Shown: positions 1 to 8,399 of the stretch, piece after piece
Layout of the letters: every line of letters begins with the position of its first letter
Position numbering within the stretch: the first letter of the stretch is position 1
NCBI RefSeq assembly: GCF_001050195.2
Contig: NZ_DF967965.1
Coordinates: 1,338,023 to 1,402,022, forward strand
DNA: 64,000 bases
Reading direction: 5' to 3'
DNA from: Anaerolinea thermolimosa
Lineage (GTDB): Bacteria > Chloroflexota > Anaerolineae > Anaerolineales > Anaerolineaceae
Position numbers and translations under genes: made by a program
Notes under the pieces: generated by a model
Databases searched by the model: none
The model's input: the letters and a program-made list of their open reading frames with translations, nothing else
Told to the model about the DNA's origin: nothing

Positions 1-450
1 CGATAAACTGAAAGTTTCACGATCTCTCAGGTGAGATATTTTCAGGTATTCCAGGGTTTCTTCAACCCGATAAATGATCCTCTGTCGTGGAACTGCCAGG
101 TTTTCTAAACCGAAAGCCACTTCGTTAAATACATGACTGGAGACAATTTGCCGCTCAGGATCCTGAAGTAAAGTGCCTACCTGCTGTGAAAGCTCAGACA
201 TACTGAGCTGTTGAACTGATTTACCGAAAATGGCGATTTCTCCCGTTAAGTCTCCCGAATATACTCTGGGAGCAAGTCCATTGATGCAACGTAACAGGGT
301 GGTCTTTCCACATCCACTGGTACCGGCAATGAGGAGAAGCTCACCTGGTTTTACCTCCAGATTAATGTTTGTGATGGAGGGTGTGTTTCGCCGATGATAG
401 CGGAAAGTCAGGTTTTGGATATACAGAGGAAGTTCTTGGTCCATCCGCAT
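1..450 (-). CDS. ECF-type ABC transporter ATP-binding protein (partial, runs off left edge)
   Basis: Reverse-strand reading frame starting at ATG 450 (a second in-frame ATG lies at 444) and open to the window edge, about 150 residues. It shows Walker A (GTSGCGKTT) near residue 43 and the Q-loop segment LLQDPERQIVSS followed by EVAFGLEN. That QDPE-QI/EVAFGLEN pattern is typical of energy-coupling-factor ATPases (EcfA/CbiO type), which energise vitamin or nucleoside-type uptake with an EcfT and an S component. Those partners would lie beyond the left edge. It starts 16 bases after the stop of the DUF62 gene and so sits in the same operon. Family call is firm; the substrate is unknown. Confidence 0.85.
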   Translation of the reverse strand, partial: MRMDQELPLYIQNLTFRYHRRNTPSITNINLEVKPGELLLIAGTSGCGKTTLLRCINGLAPRVYSGDLTGEIAIFGKSVQQLSMSELSQQVGTLLQDPERQIVSSHVFNEVAFGLENLAVPRQRIIYRVEETLEYLKISHLRDRETFSLS

Positions 451-466
451 GGTGGTTTATCGATTG

Positions 467-1255
467 TCAGGAAAATTTCACAGTGATTTGATCCCCAATG
501 CCCAGGCCGAGCCTCTTTTGGGCTGAGCCGTTAACGACGCCTATTGAAAGAAACCCTGCGCTATCCACCAGGGCTACCAGTTCCCCTGGCTGCCTGTCTC
601 CAAAAGCTTTTGAAATTCCATCAATGCGGGCTGTGCCCGCCAGAATGATGACTTTTGATTCCTCTCTGAGCAAATCTCCGGCTAAATTTGTGGATAAATT
701 CCCGAAATGATCCACATGAATGATATGAGCAAGGAAGCCATCCTCTGTCTTTTCGGGTTCGGGAAGTGACAGTTGAACAGGGTCGTACACCCGGGTTCCC
801 ATCTGGTCTGGCGAAATTCCCCGGGCAATGTATGCTGCAGCAGGGGCAAAGATATCGCGACCATGGAAGATGGAGCTGACCTCTTTGAGCCAGAATTGTG
901 GTTGGTCAAGATGGAAATACTCAACAGGATGACCCCTATTCTCAACTTGCCTTGCGGCAACAGAGACCAGTCCGTTATCAGGGCCGACGAAGAATTGATT
1001 TCCAAGTCTCACGGCCAGCGGACGTCGATTTGTACCTACACCGGGGTCAACTACCACGACATGGACTGTTCCGCCAGGAAAGTAGGGGAGAGCACGGTCA
1101 AGAACAAGTGCCCCAGCCAAAATATTATGACGGGGCACATCATGAGTTAAATCAACCACTTTGGTTTCAGGCGCAATAGACCATATCACCCCGTGGAGGA
1201 TGCCACAGGCATAATCGCTGTGGCCAAAATCGGTCGTTAATGTGACGAGGCTCAT
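467..1255 (-). CDS. SAM hydrolase / SAM hydroxide adenosyltransferase (DUF62), copy A
   Basis: 262 residues, full length for the DUF62 family (fluorinase/chlorinase fold). Family members with known activity cleave S-adenosylmethionine to adenosine and methionine using hydroxide. Visible family signatures in order: TTDFGHSDYACG at the N-terminus, DPGVGTNRRP (about residue 70), FVGPDNGL, FHGRDIFAPAAA (about 130) and HVDHFGNLSTNL (about 182). The ATG overlaps the stop of the upstream paralogue (ATGA at 1252-1255), implying translational coupling. The two genes are about 50% alike by eye. Neighbouring ECF ATPase suggests a link to uptake of an adenosine- or methionine-related compound; that is inference. 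Confidence 0.9.
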   Translation of the reverse strand: MSLVTLTTDFGHSDYACGILHGVIWSIAPETKVVDLTHDVPRHNILAGALVLDRALPYFPGGTVHVVVVDPGVGTNRRPLAVRLGNQFFVGPDNGLVSVAARQVENRGHPVEYFHLDQPQFWLKEVSSIFHGRDIFAPAAAYIARGISPDQMGTRVYDPVQLSLPEPEKTEDGFLAHIIHVDHFGNLSTNLAGDLLREESKVIILAGTARIDGISKAFGDRQPGELVALVDSAGFLSIGVVNGSAQKRLGLGIGDQITVKFS

Positions 1256-2049
1256 TTTGTTGATTTTCCCTCAACAGTGATTGTGTCGCCGACTTTGACA
1301 CCGAGTAAAGAACTTGCATTACCGTTAACGACCGAGATAGATAGATCGTGATCGGTCCCGATTAGGGCAATTAGCTCTCCTGGAGGGCGCTCTCCAAAAG
1401 TTTTAACAAGCCCGTTAATCGTGTGCCCGGCCACGTTTATGGTAATTTGTTCCATCTCAGCCAGGTGAGTGTCCATGATATTAGTACTCAGATTACCAAA
1501 ATGGTCTATAGCAATAACCTTGCCTATCCAGCCTTTTGGAGTACGAACAGGTTCGTCCAATTCAATCAACACAGGGTCGTCGATTGGATCACCCAGTTCT
1601 TCTAGCGGAACACCGGATGCCAGGTGAGCAGCGACCGGTGCAAAAATATCTCGTCCATGGAAAACGTAGCTGGGTTGCGGCAGCCAGAATTGTGGGCGGT
1701 TAAGGTGGATGATTTGTACAGGGTCGTTTGATTTTCTGGCTTCGCGGATCACGGGGGAAAAAAGGGCGTTATCCGGTCCGACGAAATAGTAACCCCCGAG
1801 CTTCAAGGCAATCGGACGCCGGTTTGTACCAACTCCCGGGTCAATCACAGCAACATGGATGGTATTTGTCGGGAAATATCGATAGGAGCGAAACAGGACC
1901 AGAGCTCCTTCTTGAATGTTCTGCGGTGCGATGGAATGAGTGATATCGGTGACCTGAACAGAGGGGGCGGTGCGATAGATCACCCCTTTCATGATCCCCG
2001 GATAGCCATCGAGGTAACCAAAATCGGTTAAAAGGGTAATGTGCCTCAT
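1252..2049 (-). CDS. SAM hydrolase / SAM hydroxide adenosyltransferase (DUF62), copy B
   Basis: 265 residues from ATG 2049. A longer frame runs upstream, but homology begins at MRHITLLTDFG, so the longer start is rejected; ATG 2058 (MIPMRHI) is the only other reasonable choice. DUF62 signatures are all present: TDFGYLDGYPG, DPGVGTNRRP, FVGPDNALF, FHGRDIFAPVAA and AIDHFGNLSTNI. There is no convincing Shine-Dalgarno sequence; instead a TATAAT hexamer (2065-2060 on this strand) lies just before the start, which could give a nearly leaderless mRNA. It lies 29 bases beyond the MFS gene stop and overlaps copy A by four bases. Tandem retention of two diverged copies suggests a heteromeric enzyme or different substrates (inference). 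Confidence 0.9.
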   Translation of the reverse strand: MRHITLLTDFGYLDGYPGIMKGVIYRTAPSVQVTDITHSIAPQNIQEGALVLFRSYRYFPTNTIHVAVIDPGVGTNRRPIALKLGGYYFVGPDNALFSPVIREARKSNDPVQIIHLNRPQFWLPQPSYVFHGRDIFAPVAAHLASGVPLEELGDPIDDPVLIELDEPVRTPKGWIGKVIAIDHFGNLSTNIMDTHLAEMEQITINVAGHTINGLVKTFGERPPGELIALIGTDHDLSISVVNGNASSLLGVKVGDTITVEGKSTK

Positions 2050-2078
2050 TGGAATCATTATACAATGCAATGACAGAT

Positions 2079-3272
2079 TTAAAGTCCTGATGAAGATAGC
2101 CAGCGAATCCCTAAAAAGCCAAGAATAAGGCATAATATGCCAGTCGCGGCAAACATGGGCTGGATGCCAATCCCATCCGCGAGAGCGCCGCTGATCCAGG
2201 GTCCGGCGAACATTCCAAATCCATAAATGGCCTGGTGTAATCCCATAGCGGTGGAACGCTGTTGATCGTCTACCCTGGATATAGATAATCCCATGAGCAG
2301 AGGATGAGAAATCCCTGCTCCAAGGCTTGAGATGAATTGAGCGAGAAAGAGCCAGCCCAGAGAAGGTGAGAAGGCGGCTAAAATGGTGCCTGCAGCAAGG
2401 AATGTAAAACTCGCAGTGGTCAATCGGCGATATCCAAACCGGGCTACTGCGGTTGCCACCATGTTCCCGATCATGACAACAGCGATGCTGCCACTGGTAA
2501 GCCCGCTTTGAACCCAACCACTGGCACCCAATCGGCTTGCCAGGATAGGAGTAAAACTAAACGTCACAGACCAGGTTACATACTGGGCAAGGGCTCCAAG
2601 CAATGAGGGGCGTAGCACGTCCGGGCGCTTCGCCAGGGAGAAGATTGAAGAGAGCGAGGGGGAGAAACCGGCGCGGCGAGCTTCAGGAACCGGGATAATG
2701 GCCAGGACAGCCACCAGGGCAAATATAATTGCGACAAAAAAAGCCAGCAGGTAACCGCCACTGATCTCATTCAACCAGCCTGTTAACGCAGTTGCAGTTA
2801 ATCGTCCCACTGAATTCACGACTGTTAACATTGCTGTAGCCCGAATGGCTTCTTCGGGTGGAAATAACGCGCTGAAGAATACTGTCAGAGGAACCCACGT
2901 CCCAGCTGCCAGTCCCGTGATCGCACGACCAACCCCCAGGCCCAATCCGTTTTGAGCAGAGGCCATCACCCAGGCGCCCAATCCGGAGAGGAGAAAGCCA
3001 CCAATGATGAAAGGTTTTCGTTTGCCTACCCAGTCGGATAGAATCCCTAGAGGAAATCTGATTAATGCCTGCCAGAGCCCGTACATGGATAGAATAACAC
3101 CAACAACTGCAAGGTTTTCTACTTTACTCTTCACATAAACGGGCAAGGTGGGTAGGTAGAAGTACAGACTGGACCAATAAAGAGCCACTGCAAAAAACAG
3201 GAGGCTTATGGTGAATTTCCTTGAGCTCCGTAGGCTGGAAATTCCGGATGTGATCTTTTCCGATATTTGCAT
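2079..3272 (-). CDS. MFS transporter
   Basis: 397 residues with about twelve hydrophobic segments, the usual length for the major facilitator superfamily. The loop after the second helix pair carries the MFS motif A pattern (GILSDWVGKRKP, about residues 76-87), and a related pattern is visible in the second half. The ATG at 3272 has GAGG seven bases upstream. It looks like a drug or metabolite efflux protein of the inner membrane; the substrate cannot be told from sequence. It precedes the two DUF62 genes on the same strand with a 29-base gap, so it may be co-transcribed with them. Confidence 0.85.
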   Translation of the reverse strand: MQISEKITSGISSLRSSRKFTISLLFFAVALYWSSLYFYLPTLPVYVKSKVENLAVVGVILSMYGLWQALIRFPLGILSDWVGKRKPFIIGGFLLSGLGAWVMASAQNGLGLGVGRAITGLAAGTWVPLTVFFSALFPPEEAIRATAMLTVVNSVGRLTATALTGWLNEISGGYLLAFFVAIIFALVAVLAIIPVPEARRAGFSPSLSSIFSLAKRPDVLRPSLLGALAQYVTWSVTFSFTPILASRLGASGWVQSGLTSGSIAVVMIGNMVATAVARFGYRRLTTASFTFLAAGTILAAFSPSLGWLFLAQFISSLGAGISHPLLMGLSISRVDDQQRSTAMGLHQAIYGFGMFAGPWISGALADGIGIQPMFAATGILCLILGFLGIRWLSSSGL

Positions 3273-3299
3273 AAATAACCTCGGTGGATGGATGGCTTG

Positions 3300-3320
3300 A
3301 GTATATCATGTTCGAGAGTG
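3300..3320 (-). promoter_or_regulatory. Candidate promoter for the MFS gene
   Basis: On the reverse strand a TATACT hexamer (3305-3300) is preceded by ATGACA (3325-3320) with a short 15-base spacer. It lies between the carbamate kinase terminator and the MFS start, which is where a promoter is needed. The short spacer makes this tentative. Confidence 0.35.
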
Positions 3321-3454
3321 TGTCATAGAGCCGTTAGGGTTTGAGTGATTATCCTGTAAACAGGGAGTGTCTGGGACGGATGATTTTACACAAGTAGGTA
3401 TATTGGACGAAACGTGGAAGATGATGAAGAAAAAATTGAGTCGATCAAAACGTT

Positions 3455-3491
3455 TAAAAAAACAGGACGCCGGATGCCCTCTCCGACGTCC
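3455..3491 (-). terminator. Intrinsic terminator after carbamate kinase
   Basis: Reverse-strand stem of ten base pairs (3491-3482 with 3474-3465, one G-U pair), seven-base loop, followed by a U-rich tract (complement of 3462-3455). It ends the carbamate kinase transcription unit, 24 bases after the stop codon. Confidence 0.88.
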
Positions 3492-3515
3492 CGGGCTTTC
3501 TTGTTAGATTGTGGG

Positions 3516-4469
3516 CTAGGGTACAATTTGTGTACCGGTTTTCCCGGCGAGAGCGCGTAACATATTCTCTGGATTGGTGATCAGCGCACGCTTCCCACCA
3601 TTTTCCAGGTACTGGATTACGGCCTGGATTTTTGGTTCCATGCTCCCTTTGCCAAACTGTCCTTCAGCGAGGTACTGTCTGGCTTCGGCCACCGTCATGC
3701 GGTCGAGCCAGCGAACGTCTGGCCGGTTGAAGTTCAGGGCTACCTTTTCGACCTCGGTGGAAATGAGAAATAAATCGGCCTGGATGGTATGAGCCAGGAG
3801 AGAAGAGGCTAGGTCTTTGTCAATTACGGCTTCCACACCCACCAGGTTCCCCTGCGCATCTTCTACCACAGGGATTCCACCGCCACCCACGCCAACCACG
3901 GTAAAACCCGCCTGAACCAGTGACAGAATGGCTTCCTGTTGGACGATGCGGATAGGACGGGGGGAGGGAACGACTCGCCGCCAACCACGCCCAGCATCTT
4001 CAATCACAGACCAGCCATCTTCGTCGCGGTGTCGCAAGGCTGTAGCTTCGTCCATAAATGAGCCAATGGGTTTGCTTGGGCAGTTGAAGGCCGGGTCTTG
4101 AGCATCAACGAGGGTTTGTGTAACCACGGTGACCGCGCGGTTGGGCATATTCCGCCGCTTAAATTCGTTTTCCAGAGCCATCTGAAACATATATCCGATG
4201 GAACCCTGTGTATTTGAGACACAATAGTCCAGTGGAATGCCGTGCAATTCTCTGGCGGCAATTTCAGACCGGCGCAGGATGAACCCAACCTGAGGGCCAT
4301 TTCCATGAGTAACAATCACATCCCAGCCACTGGCTACCAATTCGACCACGTGGGGCATAGTCAGGCATGCTGCCGCGTACTGGTCAGGCAGGGTCTCGCG
4401 GCCTTTTTCACGGATCAAGGCATTACCACCCACAGCTACTACGGCGAGAGGTCGTTTTCGTTCATTCAT
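3516..4469 (-). CDS. arcC: Carbamate kinase
   Basis: 317 residues, standard length for carbamate kinase (amino acid kinase fold), which makes ATP and carbamate (CO2 plus ammonia) from carbamoyl phosphate and ADP. Family signatures: VAVGGNALI near the N-terminus, THGNGPQVGF (about residue 54), VVGVGGGGIPVV (about 192), IDKDLASSLLA (about 217) and GSMEPKIQA (about 275). It begins two bases after the stop of the DUF1116 gene. In E. coli a carbamate kinase of this type works with DUF1116 and FdrA proteins in oxamate carbamoyl transfer during allantoin breakdown, so the pairing here points to the same kind of catabolic carbamoyl-phosphate use. Confidence 0.95.
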   Translation of the reverse strand: MNERKRPLAVVAVGGNALIREKGRETLPDQYAAACLTMPHVVELVASGWDVIVTHGNGPQVGFILRRSEIAARELHGIPLDYCVSNTQGSIGYMFQMALENEFKRRNMPNRAVTVVTQTLVDAQDPAFNCPSKPIGSFMDEATALRHRDEDGWSVIEDAGRGWRRVVPSPRPIRIVQQEAILSLVQAGFTVVGVGGGGIPVVEDAQGNLVGVEAVIDKDLASSLLAHTIQADLFLISTEVEKVALNFNRPDVRWLDRMTVAEARQYLAEGQFGKGSMEPKIQAVIQYLENGGKRALITNPENMLRALAGKTGTQIVP

Positions 4470-4471
4470 AT

Positions 4472-5407
4472 TTACTCCGGAATAACGTTAATTTGTTTTG
4501 CAAGAGACAGGATAGCTCCGATAAAGCAGGCCAGAGGGGCGCGAGTGATACCGGCTCCTACCTGGCCGATCCCCGCTTTGCGGTGAGCAATACCCGTGTT
4601 GATCACCGGGGTAATCCCTGTGTCGACCACACGACGAGCATCGATGCCGGCGGGTGAACCGCCAAAATTTAGCTGAGGTAGTGTAAAACTGCGATGACTT
4701 CCCAGGGTGATATGGAACATTTCGCGAGTGGTGGCCAGTGCGTCTTGCGGAGTTCCACCGACAAACTGCACAATGGCTGGTGCAGCAGCCATGGCAAAAC
4801 CACCAATACCGGCTGTCTCGGTGATGGCGCTGTCCCCGAGGTCGGGAGCGGCATCTTCTTTCGTATAACCAGGGAAAAACAGTCCATCCACCACTGGTGC
4901 TGGAGCAGTGAACCACGCATCTCCCGTGCCACTCATGCGGATGCCAAATTCGACACCGTTGCGAGCCATGACTGTCACCAGGCTGGAACCAGCCACCCCA
5001 TGAGCCGCATCGAGCATAGCCTTACATGCTGCCATGGATATGTTAAGAAAGAAATGGTCATTGGTGGCCATGAACTCAAGCAAACTGGCTGCTATGGTGG
5101 GGTCGTTGCCGCTGCGGAGAAGAGGGCCCGCCAGGCGCTTAAAGAGCAGAGATGAGGCGGCGGCGTTGCGATTGTGGCATTCATCACCCATGTGTAAGGC
5201 CTGAGCGATGATCGGTTTAAGCTCCAGACCGCCCAGAACCTGTAATGCGCGGTGAATGGCTGGAGCGAGCGTACTCGACATCCACCGCAGGCGTTCGAGC
5301 ACTTCAGCGTCATACGCGCCAAAGCGGAGCACCCTTCCCAGCCCTTCGTTCAGGTTGCTAAAGGCGGTGTTTTCTCCAGCGATATTTTTTACCACCCAGA
5401 CTGGCAA
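4472..5407 (-). pseudogene. DUF1116 protein (AllG/YlbE-like), 5'-truncated
   Basis: 311 codons matching only the C-terminal two thirds of DUF1116 proteins, which normally have about 420-480 residues. Recognisable segments: LNEGLGRVLRFGAYD, AQALHMGDECHNRNAAASSL, TNDHFFLNISMAA, MARNGVEFGIRMSG and GIAHRKAGIGQVGAG. The only start is a TTG at 5407, exactly where similarity to the family begins, and the N-terminal ~150 residues are absent; a decayed transposase abuts this point. E. coli AllG is a subunit of oxamate carbamoyltransferase, and the carbamate kinase next door fits that pathway. No AllF/FdrA or AllH partner is in view. Most likely a non-functional remnant, although the remaining frame is intact. 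Confidence 0.8.
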
Positions 5408-5870
5408 TAGAGCAAATGGGGGATGTTATCGGGCAAGTTGCGGATGATCCGGCGGACTTCATCCATAGTGACCTGCCAGGCTTCACCTAACGCCGTTTCG
5501 CATTCTTTGAGCCTCAACATCATACGTCGCAGTGCGTGGAATCGGCAAGCTTGTTGTTTGATCTCTGGCTCATGAGCTACGACTGGATAACTGACCAGAT
5601 CGTCCGTGACGATGACCTCTACGCCGCATTGGGTCACTAAGGGCTGAAGCCATTCCAGCAAGCTCTCCGGGTTGGCTTCCTGCACTTCGGTTAGTTCGAC
5701 CGGCTGACCATTTCCCATGTCCAAGTATGACCATCAGCCATTGTCTTTCCCTTTCACTTTGGTATAAAACCCATCCAGACCCACCATATGCACTTTGTTC
5801 TTCTTTGAATGTTGCAAGGCAGCCCATTGCATATCACGTCAAACCGTCATGTGACACACAGGTGTTTGCC
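5395..5870 (-). mobile_element. Decayed DDE-type transposase remnant
   Basis: Reverse-strand translation gives transposase-like sequence in pieces: a segment with VCHMTV, stop, RDMQWAALQHSKKNKVHMVGLD, then, after a stop and a frame change, DMGNGQPVELTEVQEANP and LVTQCGVEVIVTDDLVSYPV. The VTDD motif and the helical tail after it look like the DDE core of an insertion-sequence transposase; I cannot assign the IS family. At least one TGA replaces an expected tryptophan, and one frameshift lies near 5725. No terminal inverted repeats were found. The 3' part runs directly into the truncated DUF1116 gene. Confidence 0.7.
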
Positions 5871-6326
5871 GGACCCCCAGAATCCCAGTGGTTTATCACA
5901 GACTGGCTCCGATTTTCCAGATTGAGGTACATAAAAAGCGCATCTGTTCGCTCTGATCCCCTATGGATAGTCTCGAAAATTTCTTCGATATTGTGTGCAC
6001 CAGTAGCGGTATATCACAACCCATATCACCTGTGGATCGAACACCGGCTTATTGACATTCCCCCACTGCTGTAAGATCGAACACTCATTATATAATTGAC
6101 TCGCTCGTTTTTCGGCTGCAGCTTTGACTTCAGGAAAATGAAGCGTCACAATGATAATGAGCAGGTTTCCTTTTCTATGACTTGTTTTTCCAAACTCATT
6201 CTAGAAAGGTGTCTGCTCTCTGTTACCAACCAAACCCACCGCTTATTGTGAAAATCGCTTTCTACTTTTTTCGCTTTGACGAATAGAAAAGAAGGCTGGG
6301 TTTCTGATTTCCTGAAATAGAGAATT
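5871..6326. other. Intergenic stretch without recognisable gene
   Basis: About 450 bases between the transposase remnant and the polytopic membrane gene. Short frames exist on both strands, but none shows family-like sequence, a good ribosome site or hydrophobic pattern. Part of it may be further decayed IS sequence. Confidence 0.5.
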
Positions 6327-7199
6327 TCAGCTGCCGCCGATGGCGCGAAGAAGGACCAAGATCCAAAGGCCGAACACGGCAACTATCGTCTCAATGGGTA
6401 GGGAAATGATGGCAGCCAATGCTCCTACCCACGCATGTAATAATACATAGGGTGAAAGACAGGGTGATGCAGCCATGGCATACCGTATGTTTCGCTTGCG
6501 GACTGAACTGGCGAGTAATGTTAAGCCAACCGGAATACTTATAGGCCATAAACTTGCATTATAGGTACGTGTAAGCGATAGGGTATCAAAAAAACGTAGT
6601 GGCCAAAAACCAAATACAATCCATGAGACCAGGAGAGCGAGAGATATCGGCCAAAAGACGCGTACAACTTCTTTGAAACCACCGTTTCGCCATGCTTCTA
6701 CTAGCCAAAATATGCCCACACCAATTCCGATCTGCGGCTTGATAGAGAGAAAGAATAATCCAATCTGGGGTGGAAGGACAAAGCCTAACAAGGGCATCCA
6801 TTCAATATTCGAATTTAATAAACAATGCAATACAGGAGGAGAAAGCAGAAAAGCAACACAGGATAAAGGTGTCGCACCCAATCGGCGAGCGGTAAAAGTG
6901 AATAATCCTAGCCCAAGTAAAAATAAGATGGCTCGACCTATATTTTCTGGTAACACCGCCAAGGGAATGAGAGGAAGAAGACTCCATGGGGCGCTAAAAA
7001 ATATATCTACGCTGTACGGTGATTTTCCAGATAAAAATGCAAGTGCTGCCGGGCGATATGTATAATGCCAATCAATCCCATCAGGCAAATAGAGAGAGCC
7101 CAGAACAACCAGAAGAATAGCTAATAGGCACCCTGATAGAATTAACAAAATACGAGGAAAAAATTTATTAGTTGTTTTTAGGTATGGGGATGAATTCAT
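6327..7199 (-). CDS. Polytopic membrane protein, GT87-like (DUF2029 type)
   Basis: 290 residues with about eight hydrophobic segments. After the first membrane helix comes YRPAALAFLSGKSPYS, which resembles the start of GT87/DUF2029 lipid-linked-sugar-dependent glycosyltransferases, where the first extracytoplasmic loop carries the active site. It is short for that family (usually 380-450 residues). No clear Shine-Dalgarno precedes ATG 7199. It stands alone, with no glycan-assembly genes beside it. A glycosyltransferase role is a guess from this local resemblance; it could be an unrelated or shortened membrane protein. Confidence 0.55.
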   Translation of the reverse strand: MNSSPYLKTTNKFFPRILLILSGCLLAILLVVLGSLYLPDGIDWHYTYRPAALAFLSGKSPYSVDIFFSAPWSLLPLIPLAVLPENIGRAILFLLGLGLFTFTARRLGATPLSCVAFLLSPPVLHCLLNSNIEWMPLLGFVLPPQIGLFFLSIKPQIGIGVGIFWLVEAWRNGGFKEVVRVFWPISLALLVSWIVFGFWPLRFFDTLSLTRTYNASLWPISIPVGLTLLASSVRKRNIRYAMAASPCLSPYVLLHAWVGALAAIISLPIETIVAVFGLWILVLLRAIGGS

Positions 7200-7630
7200 T
7201 GAGGTTATCTGGCTAATCAGTGAATTTCTGCTTATTCTCTTGGATTAGTAAACCTAGTATCGAGTATTTCTTCGATGCCGTGATATTGCCTAATGACAGG
7301 GTCAACAAAAAGTACCTCAAAAAGAGTCCAGCAAACCAACGTGGTATGATCCCGTTGGCTTCCACCTTGGCTAGGTATCTTATGTAAAAGTGGCAGAAAT
7401 CCAAAAAGGTGATCAGTGATATCGTAAGCCCTTTGGATGTACATCAAAAAAGAGGAGAAGTCAGATGACCCCCCAGGATGCGTGGCGAGAAGTAATGCGG
7501 AGAGGCGATTTCGTAGCAAAGGCAAGGGGATTCTATACAAAGGGTTAACTTGTAGCCTGTGGAGCAGGTTTGCCATGATAGTGGATAAACGCTGACTGTG
7601 GTGGTTTGAAAGAGGAAAAAGGGGGAGCTT
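7200..7630. other. Intergenic stretch without recognisable gene
   Basis: About 430 bases. Overlapping reverse-strand frames of 63 and 114 codons occur, but neither has recognisable motifs or a good start, and they overlap each other in different frames. Possibly decayed sequence. No terminator or promoter was identified. Confidence 0.45.
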
Positions 7631-8362
7631 TCAGGAATTGTTTTTCAACAGAGCGGCGGCTGGCGCATCCAGCAGCCAGGTAAGGTTCCCATCAGACGGA
7701 TTTACAGCCCCGGCAGGTAATTCGGTGGATGAGGAGGCATGGCCAAGGATTTGTGCAACCCGCTCGGCCTTCGCAACGCCGGAGACAAGGAATAGAACCT
7801 CGCGTGCACGGTTGATGACGGGTAGAGTGAGGGTGACGCGCGGTACAAGTGGTGGCGGTGGCACGTTGTGAGAGACAGCCACTACCCAGCGGAATTGTTC
7901 ATGGAGCGCTGGAGAGGAAGGGAACAGTGAGGCGGTGTGACCGTCCTCGCCAAGGCCGAGGAGGACCAAGTCAAAAAGGGGTGTATTGCCAAAGAAAGTG
8001 CGTAATTCCTGCTCGTAAAGCGCGGCGGCTTCATGGGGGGAAAGTTCCCCGGCGATACGATGGATATTTGCGCTGGGGATGGAAACCTGCAAAGATTCCT
8101 TCACCATGCGGTAGTTGCTTTCCGGGTGATCTGGCGGTACACACCGTTCATCACCCCAGAACAGGTGAACAGCTCTCCATGGGATTTGCGTAGAAAACTC
8201 CGGGTCTGCAAGACGGATGTAAAGCTGACGAGGGGTGCTGCCACCCGAAAGAGCCACCACAAATTGCCCTCGTTCCTCAATAGAGGTACGTGCCAGGGCT
8301 GTAAACAGCTCTGCCGCGGTTCTGGCAAGCGCCTTTGCATCGGGTGCAATGATGATTTTCAT
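7631..8362 (-). CDS. pgl: 6-phosphogluconolactonase
   Basis: 243 residues from ATG 8362, which has AGAGG just upstream; a longer in-frame start at 8416 would overlap the LacI gene and lacks family similarity. DevB/NagB-fold signatures: VALSGGSTPRQLY (about residue 38), FWGDERCVPPDHPESNY (about 70), DLVLLGLGEDGHTASLFP (about 130) and the C-terminal WLLDAPAA. The enzyme hydrolyses 6-phosphogluconolactone in the oxidative pentose phosphate pathway (cytoplasm). It begins 37 bases after the LacI gene stop, so the two may form one transcript. No glucose-6-phosphate dehydrogenase gene is in view. Confidence 0.92.
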   Translation of the reverse strand: MKIIIAPDAKALARTAAELFTALARTSIEERGQFVVALSGGSTPRQLYIRLADPEFSTQIPWRAVHLFWGDERCVPPDHPESNYRMVKESLQVSIPSANIHRIAGELSPHEAAALYEQELRTFFGNTPLFDLVLLGLGEDGHTASLFPSSPALHEQFRWVVAVSHNVPPPPLVPRVTLTLPVINRAREVLFLVSGVAKAERVAQILGHASSSTELPAGAVNPSDGNLTWLLDAPAAALLKNNS

Positions 8363-8399
8363 GCCTCTGGCTTTTTCATTGTGCCAGTTTTGATAAACG

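Noticed and set aside
773..1179. Forward-strand frames opposite DUF62 copy A
   Set aside because: Low-complexity shadows of a well-supported gene on the other strand.
2050..2517. Longer N-terminus for DUF62 copy B
   Set aside because: The extra 150 residues are read from the opposite frame of the MFS gene end and have no similarity to DUF62 proteins.
7232..7576. 114-codon reverse-strand frame
   Set aside because: No motif, no ribosome site and overlap with another frame; not enough to call a gene.
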